In this document: in pieces, positions 18,201 to 27,535 of the stretch
Layout of the letters: each line of letters starts with the position of its first letter
Position numbering within the stretch: position 1 is the first letter of the stretch
Source of the DNA: Nostoc sp. NMS8
GTDB taxonomy: Bacteria; Cyanobacteriota; Cyanobacteriia; Cyanobacteriales; Nostocaceae
DNA: 64,000 bases
NCBI RefSeq assembly: GCF_017115045.1
Contig: NZ_JABXKK010000082.1
Span: forward strand, 1-64,000
Direction: 5' to 3'
Notes under the pieces: generated by a model
The model's input: only the letters and a program-made list of their open reading frames with translations
Told to the model about the DNA's origin: nothing
Databases searched by the model: none
Made by a program: the position numbers and the translations under genes

Positions 18201-19719
18201 TCAATTACGCATTATCGTTGAAAAATATCTTGCAACACAATCAAATATTTGGGAGCAACCACAAGAATTTTCAAATCAAGTAAATTATTGGCAAACTTCC
18301 ATCAGTCACCTTGAAACCTTAATTTCATTGTTAGAACCTTTTGCTGTACTGGAGATAATTAAACATTCTCTAAATGAGCATTTATCAAAGTTACAACAAG
18401 AAAATGAATGCTCCTTACAGCAGCTTCAAAAATTAAAAATTAGCCTACGTGAAATAGAACAAACATTACAACCACAGCCATCAGAATATTTAATAATAGA
18501 AAGAAATTGGTGGTTAACTGAATGGCAACGAATACCGGATAAATTTAAGCCTGAAAATTATTTTGATGACTTGTTTAATATAGAGTTATTACACAGCATC
18601 AATATTAAGTTTGAATCTTGGCAACAACAAATCCAAAAAGATGAAACTTATCTCAATAAATATCAGAATTTTGTACAAGATTGGATCGGGAAATTAAGAC
18701 AGCCAAATGAACGCGATCGCGACGATTTAAGACGTATATATTTAGATAATGCCAACGTCGTCGGTATCACCTGTGTGCAAGCTGCAAATAGAGGCTTTTC
18801 TGAAGAATTCAAATCCTTTGATGTCGTCATCATTGATGAAGTTAGCAAATGTACTCCACCAGAGTTACTAATCCCCGCATTGAAAGGTAAAAAATTAGTC
18901 ATGGTAGGCGATCATCGGCAATTACCACCCATGCTTGATACTAGCACTTTAGAAGAAGTTGCCCAAACAATTGGCAATACAAGAGACGAACTCCAATTCT
19001 TAGAAGAATCACTGTTTAAAAGTCAGTTTGAATCTGCTGATGAAAGCATTAAACAAATGCTAACTACCCAGTATCGAATGCACCCATCTATTATGGGAGC
19101 AATCAATCAGTTTTATGACGGTAAATTAGAATCTGGTATTTTGGAGCCAGATACAAAACGCGCACATCATCTAGCAGGCGAAATTGTCCAAAACTCTCAG
19201 CATCTTATCTGGGTAAAAACGCCTATCGAAAATCAGTTTTTAGAGCAACGAAACGGAACTTCTTACTTTAATACTCCAGAAATCGATGCGATTGAATGTC
19301 TGTGTCAACAGTTCGAGAATACTTGGGCTTCTAAAGTTGCTAATGGTGAACCAAAAAAAGAAATTGCCGTAATTACATTTTATGGCGCTCAATTAAGAAA
19401 AATTGATGAACGTCTGCAATCTGAACTTTTCCCTTCATTAGAAATTCGTACAGGGACAGTAGACAGATTTCAAGGGATGGAAAGACCTGTTGTAATTGTG
19501 AGTATGGTTCGTAATAATAGCAAAGGAGATGTAGGATTTGCGAAGAAACCAGAACGGGTAAATGTTGCATTTTCTCGCGCCCAAGAACTCTTGATAATTG
19601 TAGGTTGTCATAATTTATTTACCCATCAATCAGGTAAAGTTGGAAGTATGTATTCTGAAGTTTCAAATATTGTCAGTCTTCATGGAGGTTTGGTTGATGT
19701 TTTTCGCCTCTTCAGTTAA
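15241..19719 (+). CDS. Giant SF1 helicase (COG1112-like) with IF2-N-like head, Mokosh-like
   Basis: A 1492-residue protein. Residues about 1-50 ([35 protein letters not shown]) match the small helical IF2-N domain found at the start of translation initiation factor 2. Walker A is GPPGTGKTT (441-449). About 700 residues of largely helical, Gln/Glu-rich coiled-coil-like sequence then separate it from Walker B IIDEVSKC (D1199-E1200), followed by [28 protein letters not shown] (about 1405) and NVAFSRAQ. These are the motifs of UPF1/DNA2-like SF1 helicases (COG1112). A PLD nuclease gene follows after a scarred 4.1-kb interval. COG1112 helicase plus PLD nuclease is the make-up of Mokosh anti-phage systems, so a defence role is a reasonable inference. 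The ATG at 15241 starts exactly at the IF2-N-like domain. Confidence 0.85.
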   Translation: MNGKLRVYQLAKELNLDSKKLLLICEKLKIVVKSHTSTISETEVERIRLAVNKLTAKSSKTTKITSEDWGYTFIASAIDSFIRHLEGETALKSYPEFRERRDRANELMYECVGKKPSLFYVRRKGAGKEAREEIWDLTIATDSDDFPLPARLEKLRKTLGFRAAVPKDGRGGLKILSAQLLQPSRGHADSYAIPCRLRLLPNHQHHLDIPPATLKRIATAPVCGENVPTEDQLKAWKAFLQIEEKIAKARQFCVRYVSHNYNFKRRISFEIDVPSATLDGFYQNSLDVDNFWERARRTKNEDLKLFETAPVGKNWISGRQLGTVEEVDPNRCIISLRLERDLAEFMATERYKLPDTGFLCFEAVGDIQQIQRKKKALDDLNNGYTQNPYLGNFLFDASQARQIKTTVELQPQDLLLSSANPGQKAAVEKVLAAKDLVLIQGPPGTGKTTVIAEICYQIALRGGRTLIASQANLAVDNALSRLVHNPVIRAVRKGRAEKVGEEGQPFLEDQVIGRWLENTAYDCENNITQRLENIQTFSQLLASSERFTAYLQAEEEFNQQQNKFYKNKIKLETNFKNQEKSYNETVEKHNEVELLILRLENILSTAPNINWEASKVTDFLPLLKPYIEGNNLVEEFLVNVRQTIKYTDELGFVRPTLGAFGLAAWLRETVATEISKFKTALTYAQNACKAISEVAVSVQVVKQNFASLNQLQPDYQQYLNKLQNLQQTIQIWENRKREIDYIISAVKEWKSTAPSHLYQTLKDCHQSGLPLTENLVDLPLGLLMFANTLKLPIVPKIYKISLPEWEVLAKAIAYEIDGGFADRKGKQHNFSYFLQQNFSQIPMVLSKSDRTQWQETYQQFNNYQLLNPKQRKLLVENTQAFLNRIQKTYGTSWEWNKIDSTLTRITQELLDVILANARQCVLKVKTETDQQLQHLQRLLNELQKNEVSQQQISITQSEVEKSQQDANLQLGQVINILQELSQQNIPAQLRIIVEKYLATQSNIWEQPQEFSNQVNYWQTSISHLETLISLLEPFAVLEIIKHSLNEHLSKLQQENECSLQQLQKLKISLREIEQTLQPQPSEYLIIERNWWLTEWQRIPDKFKPENYFDDLFNIELLHSINIKFESWQQQIQKDETYLNKYQNFVQDWIGKLRQPNERDRDDLRRIYLDNANVVGITCVQAANRGFSEEFKSFDVVIIDEVSKCTPPELLIPALKGKKLVMVGDHRQLPPMLDTSTLEEVAQTIGNTRDELQFLEESLFKSQFESADESIKQMLTTQYRMHPSIMGAINQFYDGKLESGILEPDTKRAHHLAGEIVQNSQHLIWVKTPIENQFLEQRNGTSYFNTPEIDAIECLCQQFENTWASKVANGEPKKEIAVITFYGAQLRKIDERLQSELFPSLEIRTGTVDRFQGMERPVVIVSMVRNNSKGDVGFAKKPERVNVAFSRAQELLIIVGCHNLFTHQSGKVGSMYSEVSNIVSLHGGLVDVFRLFS

Positions 19720-19724
19720 ACCTA

Positions 19725-19827
19725 CGTGAATTCGATTGCTCATATAATATCTACCCAATTTGCTTAATCAAAAAACCTCTCCCTGGTTTTACTACGCAAA
19801 ACCAGGGAGAGGTTCGTCGAACTCACG
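19725..19827. mobile_element. 103-bp MITE with 11-bp inverted ends and 9-bp target duplication
   Basis: The ends CGTGAATTCGA and TCGAACTCACG are inverted repeats (10 of 11). The element is flanked on both sides by TTAAACCTA (19716-19724 and 19828-19836). Removing one TTAAACCTA plus the element restores TTAAACCTATTGATGACAA, which matches the start region of the PLD gene at 23912 onward. Inside is a perfect 17-bp hairpin, AACCTCTCCCTGGTTTT / AAAACCAGGGAGAGGTT, around ACTACG. No coding capacity. The insertion begins right at the helicase stop codon, so the hairpin may now terminate helicase transcription. Confidence 0.85.
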
Positions 19828-19829
19828 TT

Positions 19830-19878
19830 AAACCTATTGATGACAACCTCTAGAATTTTCTAGAATAAATTGAGGTGA
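19830..19878 (+). pseudogene. Decayed 5' end of a first PLD gene copy
   Basis: After the MITE the sequence AAACCTATTGATGACAA continues as a degenerate copy of 23914-23962, the N-terminal codons KPIDDNL of the intact PLD gene. It then meets a TAG and fades. It shows that a PLD gene once started directly behind this helicase. Confidence 0.7.
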
Positions 19879-20803
19879 ACTACTAGCTAAGTTGCCTGTA
19901 TAAATAGATAGTTACTATTTTATGTACTATCTATTACATTGGTATTAATGAGATGCAGTCCCTCATCTAGCGTTACTTCTTGCTAAGATTCAATTTTCTG
20001 TTACCCTTACCAGCAATTCCATTTCCCCTTTAACCAAGAAATATTTAGATCCGATCTTTTCTGGAAAAGAGATTGTGGCATGTGTAGTAACAAAGCACAT
20101 ATCACTTGATGCTTAATTTAGCTCAAGGGGGTCTAATGATTGATCGCTTTGTAAATCTAATTTTTATCGATTCTTTCGCCCTAGCAATTAACTTAACGTT
20201 TGGTAAGTTGCTTCACACTAAAATCTGCAACTATTCATGGGATGGAATGGTAAGTGATGAGCTTTCAACACCAGAAAGCGGAGTTAGTTCTTCGCCATCC
20301 TTAGAGGAAGATATCACCACTCATATTTCATAAAGCCTACTTAGAGACTATTTATAAAGTAAATCCTAAGTAAGGTGTGTTAGGGCTTTGCTATTACGCA
20401 CGGTGTTACATGACGGTGCGTTAGCACTTTGATGAAATTTTTGTAACAAATTATCTAAGAACATACGCCTAATAGACCGTACAATAATTTTGTTTTTACT
20501 TTATAAATAACCTCTTGAGCTAATGTACTTTTAATTTGCATAACTAGGGCGGGCAAGATGCCCAGTTTTAATTCCAGGTAATATGCAAGTTAAACGTCCA
20601 ACAGCTTACTATTGGTGTCGAATTACTTGAGTTAACGTTTTGCATGATTTGTAAAGATATTAAAACTTAATCTTACTACATCAAAAAAGTCTGAGAATTG
20701 AATTATCTTAAGAATTCTCAGTAAATTTGGAAGAATTTCACGAATTATCTGTGCATGTTCGCTCGTTTCTTTTTCTCTCTATACCTAGTTAAAAATTTTT
20801 ATT
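19879..20803. other. Long non-coding interval before the PPC/RTX gene
   Basis: About 0.9 kb without a gene I can support. A 75-codon frame at 20106-20333 starts with TTG, has no good ribosome site and resembles nothing known. Around 20375-20430 is a stretch of GTGCGTTAGCAC-like repeat material. Near the 3' end a hairpin CTGAGAATT..AATTCTCAG (20691-20721) and the motif AGAATTTCACGAAT (20733-20746) resemble motifs upstream of the geosmin gene. Confidence 0.5.
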
Positions 20804-23629
20804 ATGGCAGAACCTAACAATACTTTTGCTACCGCGACAGATATCGATCCAAGCTCAAACTTTTACCTTGAGCAGAATGTCATCCTCACCGATTCAGTCA
20901 GTGCAAGTGACACTGATGATTACTACAGGTTCTATACTCTCTACGGGCCATCGACCCTGTACGCCCCTCTTAACGGTTTATCAGCCGATGCCGACCTTTA
21001 CCTCTACGACCAAAACCAGAACCTAGTTGCCAGTAGTACCCTCGGCGGCAACCTGAGCGAAACTATTAACGCGTCGCTACAGGGCAATCAGTACTACTAC
21101 GTGAAGGTACACTCCTATTCAGGAGTCCCCACAAACTATAACCTCTATTTATACAACGATTATTCTGGCCCAACCTTAGCAACAGCAAGAGATATCGGCA
21201 CTAGTTGGGGTCAAAGCAGCAGTAAATATTTGGCTTATAACAAGATTAACTGGCAAGACTATCTCGACTATCGTGATAACGTTGATGTCGTGAAGTTTAC
21301 AATGGAAGCTCCTGGCACTATCAGTCTGCGGATGAAAGACTTCACGTATACTGGTGGGCTACAGGCCAAGATGCAGCTCCTTGACTCCAACGGCAACGTA
21401 CTACAGACTGTTTCTGGTACAGTGGGCGATGGTCTCAATGTCGATCGCTACTCTGCCCCTGCTGGTGTCTACTACGTAAAGTACACCCAGATTTCTGGCT
21501 CCGACCCCTACACCATCCGCATCGTCACTGATTACGCAGGTGATGTTACTGGCACAGCACGAGACTTAGGCAATGTCAGTGGCAGCAGTCGTCGTTTATA
21601 CGACATGGTAGGAGGCCCATTTGGATTGCCAACCTATGAAGATGGTAACGATCTCTACAAATTCACCCTGGATAAAACCTCACCAATCGATTTACGGTTA
21701 GACATCGATACCTCTGCTTTCCCAACTCCAACCTTTGATGCCAATTTACGCCTCGCCCGTGACACAAACAACGACGGGTTTATTTCTGCAGGAGAAGTCT
21801 TCCTTTCATCGTCGAATCCAGGAGACGATCAGCTCTCAACCACCTTAGGGGCTGGTACTTATTACATCCAAGTAGTGCCAAACGGAGCTTATACCAGCTA
21901 TCAGCTTGATCTCGATTCCGACTTCGATGCTGTTAAGAGCGATCCACAGGCGTACAATAATATGTCACAGGCGCGATCACTCGGTGCTTTAATTGGAGAA
22001 ACGCCCTTTAATTTGGGTGATGGGTTTGGCATCAGTGCGGGTGATTTCTCTGATTACTTCAAGTTCACCATGACCACTGCGGGAAAACTCTCGGCTTCAG
22101 CATTTAATAACCCCTACTACTCTAGAACTACCCAGAATCCCACCCTGTCAATTGTCCAAGACTTGAACAATAACCAGCGGCTCGACCCTGGTGAAACGAT
22201 TACGTCCTTTAGTGTTGGTTCGCTGACCGCTAACCTGGCAGCAGGAACCTACTTTCTGCATACAAATGGTACCGGTGAACAGGCTGCCTACGACCTCCGA
22301 TTAGTCTCAGACTACGCCGGAAATACCTTAAGCACAGCTCGCCCCCTAGCAGCGATCGCGGGAGCAACGCCAGCCAATCAAATTTTCCAGGATTACATCG
22401 AACAATTCTTCGATGCCTCCAGCGATGTTAATGACTTTTATCGCTTTGATTTGTCAAATACTTACGAAGTCACGTTGAACACCACGGGCGTTGCTGGTGA
22501 AGACTTATCGCTTTCACTGATCAAGGATGTCAATAATAATAATGCGATCGATGCAGGTGATATTTTAGCCACATCAAACGTCTTGAACTCGCCTACAGAA
22601 AGTCTCTCGCGGGTACTGGGGGCTGGACGATATTTTGTCCGCGTCCAGGGGGTTAATGGTTCCACAAACTATACCCTGACCTCAAAGTTCGTCAGTCCGA
22701 GTGAAGATCCTGATGACACGATCGCTAAAGTTCAAAATAGGGCAGGGAATATCAAGACACTAGGTCAGTTCGCTGACTTTTCCTTGAGTCCACAAACTGA
22801 TGTCGATCTGGTCAAATTTACCGTCTCTGCTGGGCAGCAAGTTGGGTTCGATGTGGATTCTCGCAATGGATCAAACCTCAACACCTACCTAAGGGTCTTC
22901 AATTCCAGCGGCACACAACTTGCGGCCAACAATGATGGAGCCGCGCCAGGTGAAACCTCTAGCCAGTTTTCTTACTTGGCTTATACATTTACTCAGGCGG
23001 GCACATACTACGTCGGCGTGTCGTCAAACCCAAATTCTAATTACAACGCGGTGACAGGTCTTGGTGATGTAGCTGGCTCAGGGGCTACGGGAGACTATCG
23101 TTTGACGCTGAACGATCTCGGACTAGTATTGACCGGCGATGGTGGGAATAATGCGATCGCTGGCGGTAACGGCAACGATAACCTCAATGGGGCTGGGGGC
23201 AATGACACGCTCACTGGCGGTGCTGGCAATGACATACTAATTGGTGGCACTGGCAATGACCTACTGGTTGGTGGTGCTGGTAATGATGTGTTAACCGGAG
23301 GTGATGGGGCAGATACCTATCGATTTACAGCTGCTAGCGATCGCCTAGATACAATTAATGGCTTCAGTGGCTCTGGTGGCGACAAAATTCAGATATCTGC
23401 CGTAGGCTTTGCTGGCGGATTGGTTGCAGGCACTTTAAGCACAAACCGTTTTCGTTCCGGTGCAGGCATTACGACAGCAAACACGACAACTCAGAGGTTC
23501 ATTTACAATACGACAAATGGAGCTTTGTTCTTTGATGCCGATGGCAGCTTAGGGGGATCTGCACCATTACAGATTGCCACCTTGTCCGGCAATCCTACCC
23601 TGAACAATACCAATATCGTGGTTATCTAA
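20804..23629 (+). CDS. Secreted PPC-domain protein with C-terminal RTX repeats
   Basis: A 941-residue protein with no N-terminal signal peptide. It consists of about six pre-peptidase C-terminal (PPC) beta-sandwich units of about 110-130 residues, each opening with a line like TLATARDIG, VTGTARDLG, NMSQARSLG or TLSTARPLA. They are followed by RTX calcium-binding nonapeptides (GGNGNDNLNGAGGNDTLTGG, about residues 783-845) and a C-terminal tail. RTX plus lack of signal peptide indicates type I secretion, with calcium-dependent folding outside. No protease or other catalytic domain is visible, so it may be an adhesive surface or matrix protein. Its codons look clearly richer in G and C than the AT-rich helicase and PLD genes on either side, and it sits between duplicated fragments of that module, suggesting later acquisition. 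Confidence 0.85.
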   Translation: MAEPNNTFATATDIDPSSNFYLEQNVILTDSVSASDTDDYYRFYTLYGPSTLYAPLNGLSADADLYLYDQNQNLVASSTLGGNLSETINASLQGNQYYYVKVHSYSGVPTNYNLYLYNDYSGPTLATARDIGTSWGQSSSKYLAYNKINWQDYLDYRDNVDVVKFTMEAPGTISLRMKDFTYTGGLQAKMQLLDSNGNVLQTVSGTVGDGLNVDRYSAPAGVYYVKYTQISGSDPYTIRIVTDYAGDVTGTARDLGNVSGSSRRLYDMVGGPFGLPTYEDGNDLYKFTLDKTSPIDLRLDIDTSAFPTPTFDANLRLARDTNNDGFISAGEVFLSSSNPGDDQLSTTLGAGTYYIQVVPNGAYTSYQLDLDSDFDAVKSDPQAYNNMSQARSLGALIGETPFNLGDGFGISAGDFSDYFKFTMTTAGKLSASAFNNPYYSRTTQNPTLSIVQDLNNNQRLDPGETITSFSVGSLTANLAAGTYFLHTNGTGEQAAYDLRLVSDYAGNTLSTARPLAAIAGATPANQIFQDYIEQFFDASSDVNDFYRFDLSNTYEVTLNTTGVAGEDLSLSLIKDVNNNNAIDAGDILATSNVLNSPTESLSRVLGAGRYFVRVQGVNGSTNYTLTSKFVSPSEDPDDTIAKVQNRAGNIKTLGQFADFSLSPQTDVDLVKFTVSAGQQVGFDVDSRNGSNLNTYLRVFNSSGTQLAANNDGAAPGETSSQFSYLAYTFTQAGTYYVGVSSNPNSNYNAVTGLGDVAGSGATGDYRLTLNDLGLVLTGDGGNNAIAGGNGNDNLNGAGGNDTLTGGAGNDILIGGTGNDLLVGGAGNDVLTGGDGADTYRFTAASDRLDTINGFSGSGGDKIQISAVGFAGGLVAGTLSTNRFRSGAGITTANTTTQRFIYNTTNGALFFDADGSLGGSAPLQIATLSGNPTLNNTNIVVI

Positions 23630-23748
23630 ATGCCAACTCTGTTTGTAATCTTCAAGTAGCCATTACCAAATGAAATTTAAGTTTTGAGTCACTGTGTACT
23701 ATTGACAGTACAAACCTATTTGATTAGTGAAAATTAAAAAGCTTAGAT

Positions 23749-23773
23749 TCCCGACATTTTAAAGATGTCGGGA
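23749..23773 (+). terminator. Terminator-like hairpin after the PPC/RTX gene
   Basis: A 9-bp perfect stem TCCCGACAT/ATGTCGGGA with a 7-nt loop, followed by AATTTATTATT. The tract is not a pure T run, but the position 120 bp after the stop and before the PLD gene fits a terminator. Confidence 0.55.
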
Positions 23774-23806
23774 AATTTATTATTGCTAGGCAATATTAAT
23801 CTAGAA

Positions 23807-23915
23807 TTGCTGATGGCGATCCAAAAAAAGAAATCGCCGCAGTATGTACTCCGAAGTTTCAAACATCGTGCGTCTACATGGAGGTTTCGTTAATGTTTCT
23901 CGCCTCTTCCGCTAA
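23807..23915 (+). pseudogene. Remnant of a second helicase 3' end (internally deleted)
   Basis: Two pieces of helicase 3' sequence are joined. 23807-23839 matches 19337-19369 (29 of 33 bases), and 23841-23915 matches the helicase's last 75 bases at 19645-19719 (63 of 75 by eye count), including the stop codon. The 275 bp that lie between the two pieces in the intact gene are missing. The intact PLD start codon lies inside this remnant, which explains how the PLD gene would overlap the end of its original helicase partner. Confidence 0.85.
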
Positions 23916-25713
23916 ACCTATTGATGACAATCTCAAAAATTTTGTAGACGAAATAGAAGCCCAAAGTCCTAGTTTATCAGTTTTAGCAGCGCGTGAATTA
24001 CGTTATAGTTTGCGTCAAACTCCTATAGAAGTAAATATCAAGGAACCCCGCCAGTTTAACGTACTTGAAGAATTTATTATCCGCGCTGCCATTGAATTTC
24101 AGCCTCCACCAACCGAAGATGAATTAGCCTCTGTACTGGGACTGGATTCTGTATTTATCAAAACTACTACTGCAACTCTTCGCTCATTGCAAACTTTATC
24201 AGCAACATCGCCACTAACAGTTACTCCTGAAGGGCGTTCATTTTATGAAAAAGGTTCTGTACCACAGCCGCCCTATCCTATACAAATTAATGCTATTACA
24301 GACCCTTTAAGCGACAAAATAACTTTTCAATCTGAATCCTTAAATGAGACAGTGATAAAATTGCCTGACTTAGCAGACTTTATCACTATTGATCGTACAA
24401 TTGCTGATATTGCTTCCTTACCGCTTGAGGAAATCCAAAAAAGTATTCAAGCTTCAGGTTTAGCCTTTCATATACCAGAAGAGGGAAAAATCGTCACTTC
24501 CTGTAAGGTACTAGCTTCAACTCAAAAAATTTGGAGAAAGATATCGCTTTTCGTTATATTTGATGCTCTGGAAGATAAATTGAGGATTCAAATAAGAAAT
24601 GGAAAGCAAATTTTAGAGTCAGCATCAAATTGGTTAGAAGTTCTACATGATGAAGGCAAAATATCCTTGCAAACATTATGCAAATTGTCAATAGAAACCA
24701 TCATTTTGGAACGTGAAGCCATCCTCAAACAGAAAAATACTGAAATAGAAACTAGACTCGAAAATATTCGCCAAAAGTCCTTAAAAGCTGGCGAGGGAGT
24801 AGATAATTCTAAAGTGTTGGGTGAAGCCGTGCAGGTACGCGATGGAAAAATTTCTCAAGTTTTTCTAGAAGTTTTAAATTCAGCTAAAAGTCAGGTTTTA
24901 ATTTATTCGCCGTGGGTGAATCAGGCAGTTATCAATGAAAAGTTTTTAACTCTATTGCAGAAATTAGCTAATCGTGGAGTTTGGATTTTAATTGGACATG
25001 GAATTGCGCGACAAATAGAAAATGAAGATAAACCAATTACACCAGAAATAGAGAAAAAACTTCGAGCAATCAAAACACCTGATGGTTTACCATCTGTGCA
25101 GATTTTCTGGTTGGGAGATTCCCATGTTAAAGAAGTAATAGTCGATCGCAAAATACATCTTTGTGGCTCTCATAACTGGCTATCTTATCGCGGCGATTAC
25201 CTACCAAGAGGTGAGTCAGTTTATAAGGTTACAATTCCCCACCAAGTCCAGGAAGCTTATGAATTTCTGGCTAATCGCTTCCAAAATCATGCTCAAATTT
25301 TATGGCAAAATGCTCTAGAAAATCATGATTTTAAACTAGCTATAGAGTCTTTGTGCATTTGGGGTGCGCTAGGTATGGAAGATATTGCACTCAAAAAGAT
25401 ACAGCAAAACAATTGGCTAGAACTTCTGTCTGTGTGGTTAAATATAGCACTTCAGGGGCTAAAGTCTAAGAATATACAATCTGATTCGGAAATTTTTAAA
25501 ACGGCACTTTCGTTGTTAAATCAGGTTTCAATTGAAGAGGCTTTTATTGAGTTATTACAGCAAGGATGGCGTAAAGTTATCAGCGCGATCGCAACTCACA
25601 ATCCTCAAACTGCTTTAAACTTACTTAATGATGAAGTCTGGGTGCAGTTTTTACGTCTCAATATTGTTCAAAAGAGTGATTCACCTGCTAATTTTATATC
25701 CAAAAATACATAA
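23893..25713 (+). CDS. Phospholipase-D-family nuclease-like protein, Mokosh-like partner
   Basis: A 606-residue protein. The N-terminal 300 residues are unrecognised and helix-rich. A PLD-type domain (about 310-460) follows with one HKD motif: H411-x-K413-x4-D418 and then G425-S426-x-N428. One HKD motif per chain means an active site would need dimerisation, as in Nuc-type nucleases. The C-terminal 150 residues are helical. The ATG at 23893 (MFLASSAKPIDD) is preferred to ATG 23878, which lies in the helicase remnant in a different frame. Upstream lies a helicase remnant, and the intact helicase is 4.2 kb further. With a COG1112 helicase this is the composition of Mokosh anti-phage systems. 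The defence role is inferred from family pairing only. Confidence 0.8.
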   Translation: MFLASSAKPIDDNLKNFVDEIEAQSPSLSVLAARELRYSLRQTPIEVNIKEPRQFNVLEEFIIRAAIEFQPPPTEDELASVLGLDSVFIKTTTATLRSLQTLSATSPLTVTPEGRSFYEKGSVPQPPYPIQINAITDPLSDKITFQSESLNETVIKLPDLADFITIDRTIADIASLPLEEIQKSIQASGLAFHIPEEGKIVTSCKVLASTQKIWRKISLFVIFDALEDKLRIQIRNGKQILESASNWLEVLHDEGKISLQTLCKLSIETIILEREAILKQKNTEIETRLENIRQKSLKAGEGVDNSKVLGEAVQVRDGKISQVFLEVLNSAKSQVLIYSPWVNQAVINEKFLTLLQKLANRGVWILIGHGIARQIENEDKPITPEIEKKLRAIKTPDGLPSVQIFWLGDSHVKEVIVDRKIHLCGSHNWLSYRGDYLPRGESVYKVTIPHQVQEAYEFLANRFQNHAQILWQNALENHDFKLAIESLCIWGALGMEDIALKKIQQNNWLELLSVWLNIALQGLKSKNIQSDSEIFKTALSLLNQVSIEEAFIELLQQGWRKVISAIATHNPQTALNLLNDEVWVQFLRLNIVQKSDSPANFISKNT

Positions 25714-26238
25714 CTCAAATACGTGTTAAGTAGTCAAGTTGTGCAAGTATTTGTCAAAAAAGCATCTATGCTATCTTTACGAACATTTCTCAAACTCTAA
25801 TAATTTCGTAAATTTAAGATAGCATAAACATACTATTATCAGCATTATATCTGCTGTATTATGTAATACTAGCACCCTAATGGTACGCAGGCAAAATGAA
25901 TATATATTGAGATCATAGATATTTTTTTAAATAAGTAGCATGAGGTGTCTAATAAAAACTTATAGAAGGATGTGTGTTTGCTTGACCCCAACTGTCTGAA
26001 AAACTGAACTTTTTAAAATCATATATATGTCTATTTGTACAGCGTACAAATCATGATTAAGATAGTTTTCATACTTAAGTAATAATAATTTTACTGAAAA
26101 TAGACCAGAAATCTATAATTCCGATTTCCCATGAGTTCGCAATTAAATGATTCTTAACCTTTGATTATCTAAAAGATAGATCCAGATGTGCGTCTAATTC
26201 GATACAATTTATAGGCAGAGAGAGCCGAGGAGAACAAA
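25714..26238. other. Intergenic region with two inverted repeats upstream of gshA
   Basis: No gene is supported. An 11-bp perfect inverted repeat TATGCTATCTT..AAGATAGCATA (25767-25777 and 25816-25826, 38-nt loop) lies just after the PLD gene and may be a weak terminator. A tight dyad is described separately at 26033-26051. Confidence 0.5.
26033..26051. promoter_or_regulatory. Perfect 8-bp dyad, possible operator upstream of gshA
   Basis: ATTTGTAC-AGC-GTACAAAT, with no mismatch, lies 188 bp before the gshA start. The compact symmetry is typical of a dimeric repressor or activator site. It does not fit the NtcA pattern GTA-N8-TAC, since its inner spacing is 5, nor a clear LexA box. The bound regulator is unknown. 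Confidence 0.45.
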
Positions 26239-27378
26239 GTGGTCTTATTAAAAGGCTTTGAGATTGAGATGTACACTGGCACGCCTCAAGGTGAAATCGT
26301 CGGTCTCTCCGACAAAATTGTTGCCGCTTTGGGTGAATTTATGCGGGAGCCAGATAGCCGCAACGTCGAATACATAACCCAACCATCCCAGAATTACGAG
26401 AATTTATTGTGTGCCTTGCTACGTCCCCGGCGAGTGTTGCGAAACTACCTCAATCGCTTGGGCGATTACACCCTGATACCGGGGAGTACTTTATCTTTGG
26501 GTGGGAGCGATCGCTTTCTCCGCTCCGATCCAGCAAACCCCTATCATGACTACATTGAGAACACCTATGGCACGAAAGTAGTCACCGCTAGCGTCCACAT
26601 AAATATAGGCATCAGCGATCCAGAAGTCTTAATGCGGGCGTGTCGAGCGATCCGCATGGAAGCACCTCTATTTCTCGCCCTCAGCGCCTCATCTCCCTTC
26701 TTAGATGGCAAAACTACAGGCTATCACTCCACCCGTTGGGGCCTCTTTCCCCAAACGCCTAGCCATGTGCCTTTATTTGCCAGCCATGCCGATCATATCC
26801 AGTGGGTGGAGGATCAACTCGTTGCCGGAACGATGCAAAACGTGCGGCATTTGTGGGCATCAGTTCGACCAAATGGCGATCGCCGTCCTTATGACTTGAA
26901 TCGCCTAGAACTGCGAATTTGCGATTTAGTCACAGATCCCATTGCCTTGCTAGCCATTACTGCCTTATTAGAAGCGCGTTTATTGCAAATAATCGAAAAT
27001 CCCAGCATCGATCCTTTAACTCAAAGTACCTTCTCTCCTGAAGAACTCGTCACCCTGACTGCTGAGAACGAAGCGGCGGCGGCGGCTGGTAGTCTTGATG
27101 CTCATTTGAGGCATTGGCAAGATGGCAGAAGCATTGTAGCAAGAGATTGGATTGCTCAAATGTACCAAGAGGTTTGGGCGATCGCTAAACAACAAGGCTT
27201 TAGCTGTTTCCTTTCCCCTCTGCAAAAAATCCTCCGCGAAGGCAATGAAGCTCAACAGTGGTTGCAATTACACACAGTCGGTTTTGACAGCCAACGCGTT
27301 ATCACTCAGGCGATTATTGCCACCCAACACCGTGAAATCGAACTCGAAAACAAATTGTGTTCGTCCTTGCTTGCTTAA
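26239..27378 (+). CDS. gshA: Glutamate-cysteine ligase, cyanobacterial type
   Basis: A 379-residue enzyme matching the cyanobacterial glutamate-cysteine ligase family, which makes gamma-glutamylcysteine, the first step of glutathione synthesis. The N-terminal LLKGFEIEMYTGTPQGEIVGLSDKIV holds the metal-binding Glu residues. REPDSRNVEYITQPSQNYE and TASVHINIGI are further signature blocks. GTG is the start (GAGCCGAGGAGAACAAAGTG supplies a GAGGAG ribosome site). It appears monocistronic; gshB is not nearby. Cytoplasmic. Confidence 0.93.
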   Translation: MVLLKGFEIEMYTGTPQGEIVGLSDKIVAALGEFMREPDSRNVEYITQPSQNYENLLCALLRPRRVLRNYLNRLGDYTLIPGSTLSLGGSDRFLRSDPANPYHDYIENTYGTKVVTASVHINIGISDPEVLMRACRAIRMEAPLFLALSASSPFLDGKTTGYHSTRWGLFPQTPSHVPLFASHADHIQWVEDQLVAGTMQNVRHLWASVRPNGDRRPYDLNRLELRICDLVTDPIALLAITALLEARLLQIIENPSIDPLTQSTFSPEELVTLTAENEAAAAAGSLDAHLRHWQDGRSIVARDWIAQMYQEVWAIAKQQGFSCFLSPLQKILREGNEAQQWLQLHTVGFDSQRVITQAIIATQHREIELENKLCSSLLA

Positions 27379-27535
27379 CTCAAAAGGTATTGGGAATGGG
27401 GCATTGGGCATTGGGCATTGGTCAATAATCAATAAATAGCTCTTCTTCCCCTGCTCCCTTCCTACTCCCCTTTTCAAACAAAAAGACACAAATACTTAGT
27501 GTTTCTACACAAAACTTAATATTCACCGATTTTAG

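Noticed and set aside
20106..20333. 75-codon frame upstream of the PPC/RTX gene
   Set aside because: TTG start, no ribosome site and no recognisable motif; it lies in a decayed, repeat-bearing interval.
23878..23892. Upstream ATG as start of the PLD protein
   Set aside because: These codons lie inside the helicase remnant in a different frame; ATG 23893 is directly followed by the conserved part.
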